Shown here piece by piece: positions 6,265 through 6,767 of a stretch of DNA of 6,767 nucleotides (within the stretch, counting starts at the first letter, position 1; each line of letters starts with the position of its first letter). Under the pieces are notes generated by a model. That model saw only the letters and a list, made by a program, of their open reading frames with translations, had not been told where the DNA came from and searched no databases. Made by a program: the position numbers and the translations under genes. Location: contig JAPLYA010000019.1 of the NCBI GenBank assembly GCA_026395775.1, forward strand, positions 1 through 6,767, in the 5' to 3' direction. This DNA is from Candidatus Pacearchaeota archaeon. Its GTDB lineage: Archaea > Nanobdellota > Nanobdellia > Pacearchaeales > GW2011-AR1.

Positions 6265-6767
6265 TCATTTGAATTCCAAATAAACTGATTTATCTTCTAT
6301 CAAGTTGAAGTTATTTTGTAATTGTTCTAGTGTTGTAGGAGTTTCAACAAGCTCAGCCTGAATCTCCATATGCCCCTTCTGCAATTCGGTTTCAGAGAGA
6401 TACTGTTGACTAGTGCCCCCTCCCGCCAAGATATTTGAAACAATTTGACCGGGAATATCGAGTGTAAAGCATTTTTCTTCAGTAGCTCCAAATATGCCTA
6501 AAATTCCTGGTTTGACTGACTGAACACATTTTTCTTGGCTTGAACCGGGTATGCTTATGCTTGAATTCTTGTAAATATAAACAGAAACATTATACAAGCC
6601 TTCTGTCAACTCAACTTGAGCCATCTCGGGCCACGAGATTGTTTTTGTTGTATCATCTGATAAGAAGTTTACTATTGCCATGTCATTAACTTGCTTTCCA
6701 TTTGCTGTCAATGAAATCGAGAGATTATATAACTTATCAAGAATAATGTTATAACTTGAAGGATTAT
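6265..6767 (-). CDS. C-terminal part of an exported beta-rich protein, upstream partner of the giant protein (start beyond window)
   Basis: The frame is open from the right edge to a TGA at 6265-6267, giving 166 visible residues. A TTG at 6711 could be called as a start. However, the frame stays open upstream of it and the sequence there (YNIILDKLYNLSIS) continues the same beta pattern, so the gene most likely begins outside the window. Visible residues 1-73 alternate hydrophobic and polar residues in the style of a carboxypeptidase-regulatory or PEGA-like beta sandwich (TISWPEMAQVELTEG, then YNVSVYIYKNSSI). Cys80 and Cys99 flank a Gly/Pro-rich loop and probably form a disulfide. The tail is mixed and ends in LEFK with no C-terminal membrane helix. 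Three sequons (NLS, NVS, NSS) fit secretion. Similar tails are recalled from DPANN proteins encoded beside giant surface proteins, from memory only. The function is unknown. The shared strand and 131-bp gap to the giant gene suggest a linked function. Confidence 0.88.
   Translation of the reverse strand, partial: NPSSYNIILDKLYNLSISLTANGKQVNDMAIVNFLSDDTTKTISWPEMAQVELTEGLYNVSVYIYKNSSISIPGSSQEKCVQSVKPGILGIFGATEEKCFTLDIPGQIVSNILAGGGTSQQYLSETELQKGHMEIQAELVETPTTLEQLQNNFNLIEDKSVYLEFK

Noticed and set aside
6265..6711. TTG at 6711 as the true start of the upstream gene
   Set aside because: The frame is open to the window edge and the residues before the TTG continue the same beta strand pattern, so this is an internal Leu codon.

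Overview
The window looks like part of the chromosome of a DPANN archaeon, most likely the Woesearchaeota/Pacearchaeota group. Reasons: AT-rich DNA (roughly mid-30s percent GC by eye), no strong Shine-Dalgarno sites, an archaeal TATA-type box ahead of the main gene, and two proteins whose motifs match, from memory, large exported proteins conserved in that group. No database search was possible, so the lineage is an inference.

Both real genes are on the minus strand and both run off the window. Bases 6265-6767 hold the last 166 codons of a secreted-type beta-rich protein whose start lies beyond the right edge. After a 131-bp AT-rich gap (6134-6264) with a TATA-like palindrome, a single open frame begins at 6133 (or 6124). 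It continues without a stop to base 1, giving 2044 visible residues of a giant protein whose C-terminus lies beyond the left edge. Nothing supportable was found on the plus strand. No RNA gene, mobile element or CRISPR array was seen.

The giant protein starts with a signal peptide or signal anchor and then reads as a string of extracellular modules. In order these are: a conserved beta-rich N-terminal region with Cys pairs; a helical and TPR-like stretch; a Ser-rich linker; a small beta module with an acidic DxDxDGDG calcium-type loop; a Thr/Pro/Ala linker; more beta structure; a helical module with a hydrophobic core segment; a mixed region; a 10-Cys module with two Gly-rich hydrophobic stretches; a GYC/CW motif; a helical bundle; a Pro/Ala/Thr linker; and a final beta module cut by the window. 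No catalytic site was recognised.

The neighbouring genes are co-directional, both appear exported, and both have paired cysteines and N-glycosylation sequons. The simplest reading is a cell-surface assembly (envelope, attachment or host-contact structure) typical of DPANN archaea. The function is unknown and is not asserted here. This giant protein and its upstream partner are the best candidates for an undescribed system in the window.
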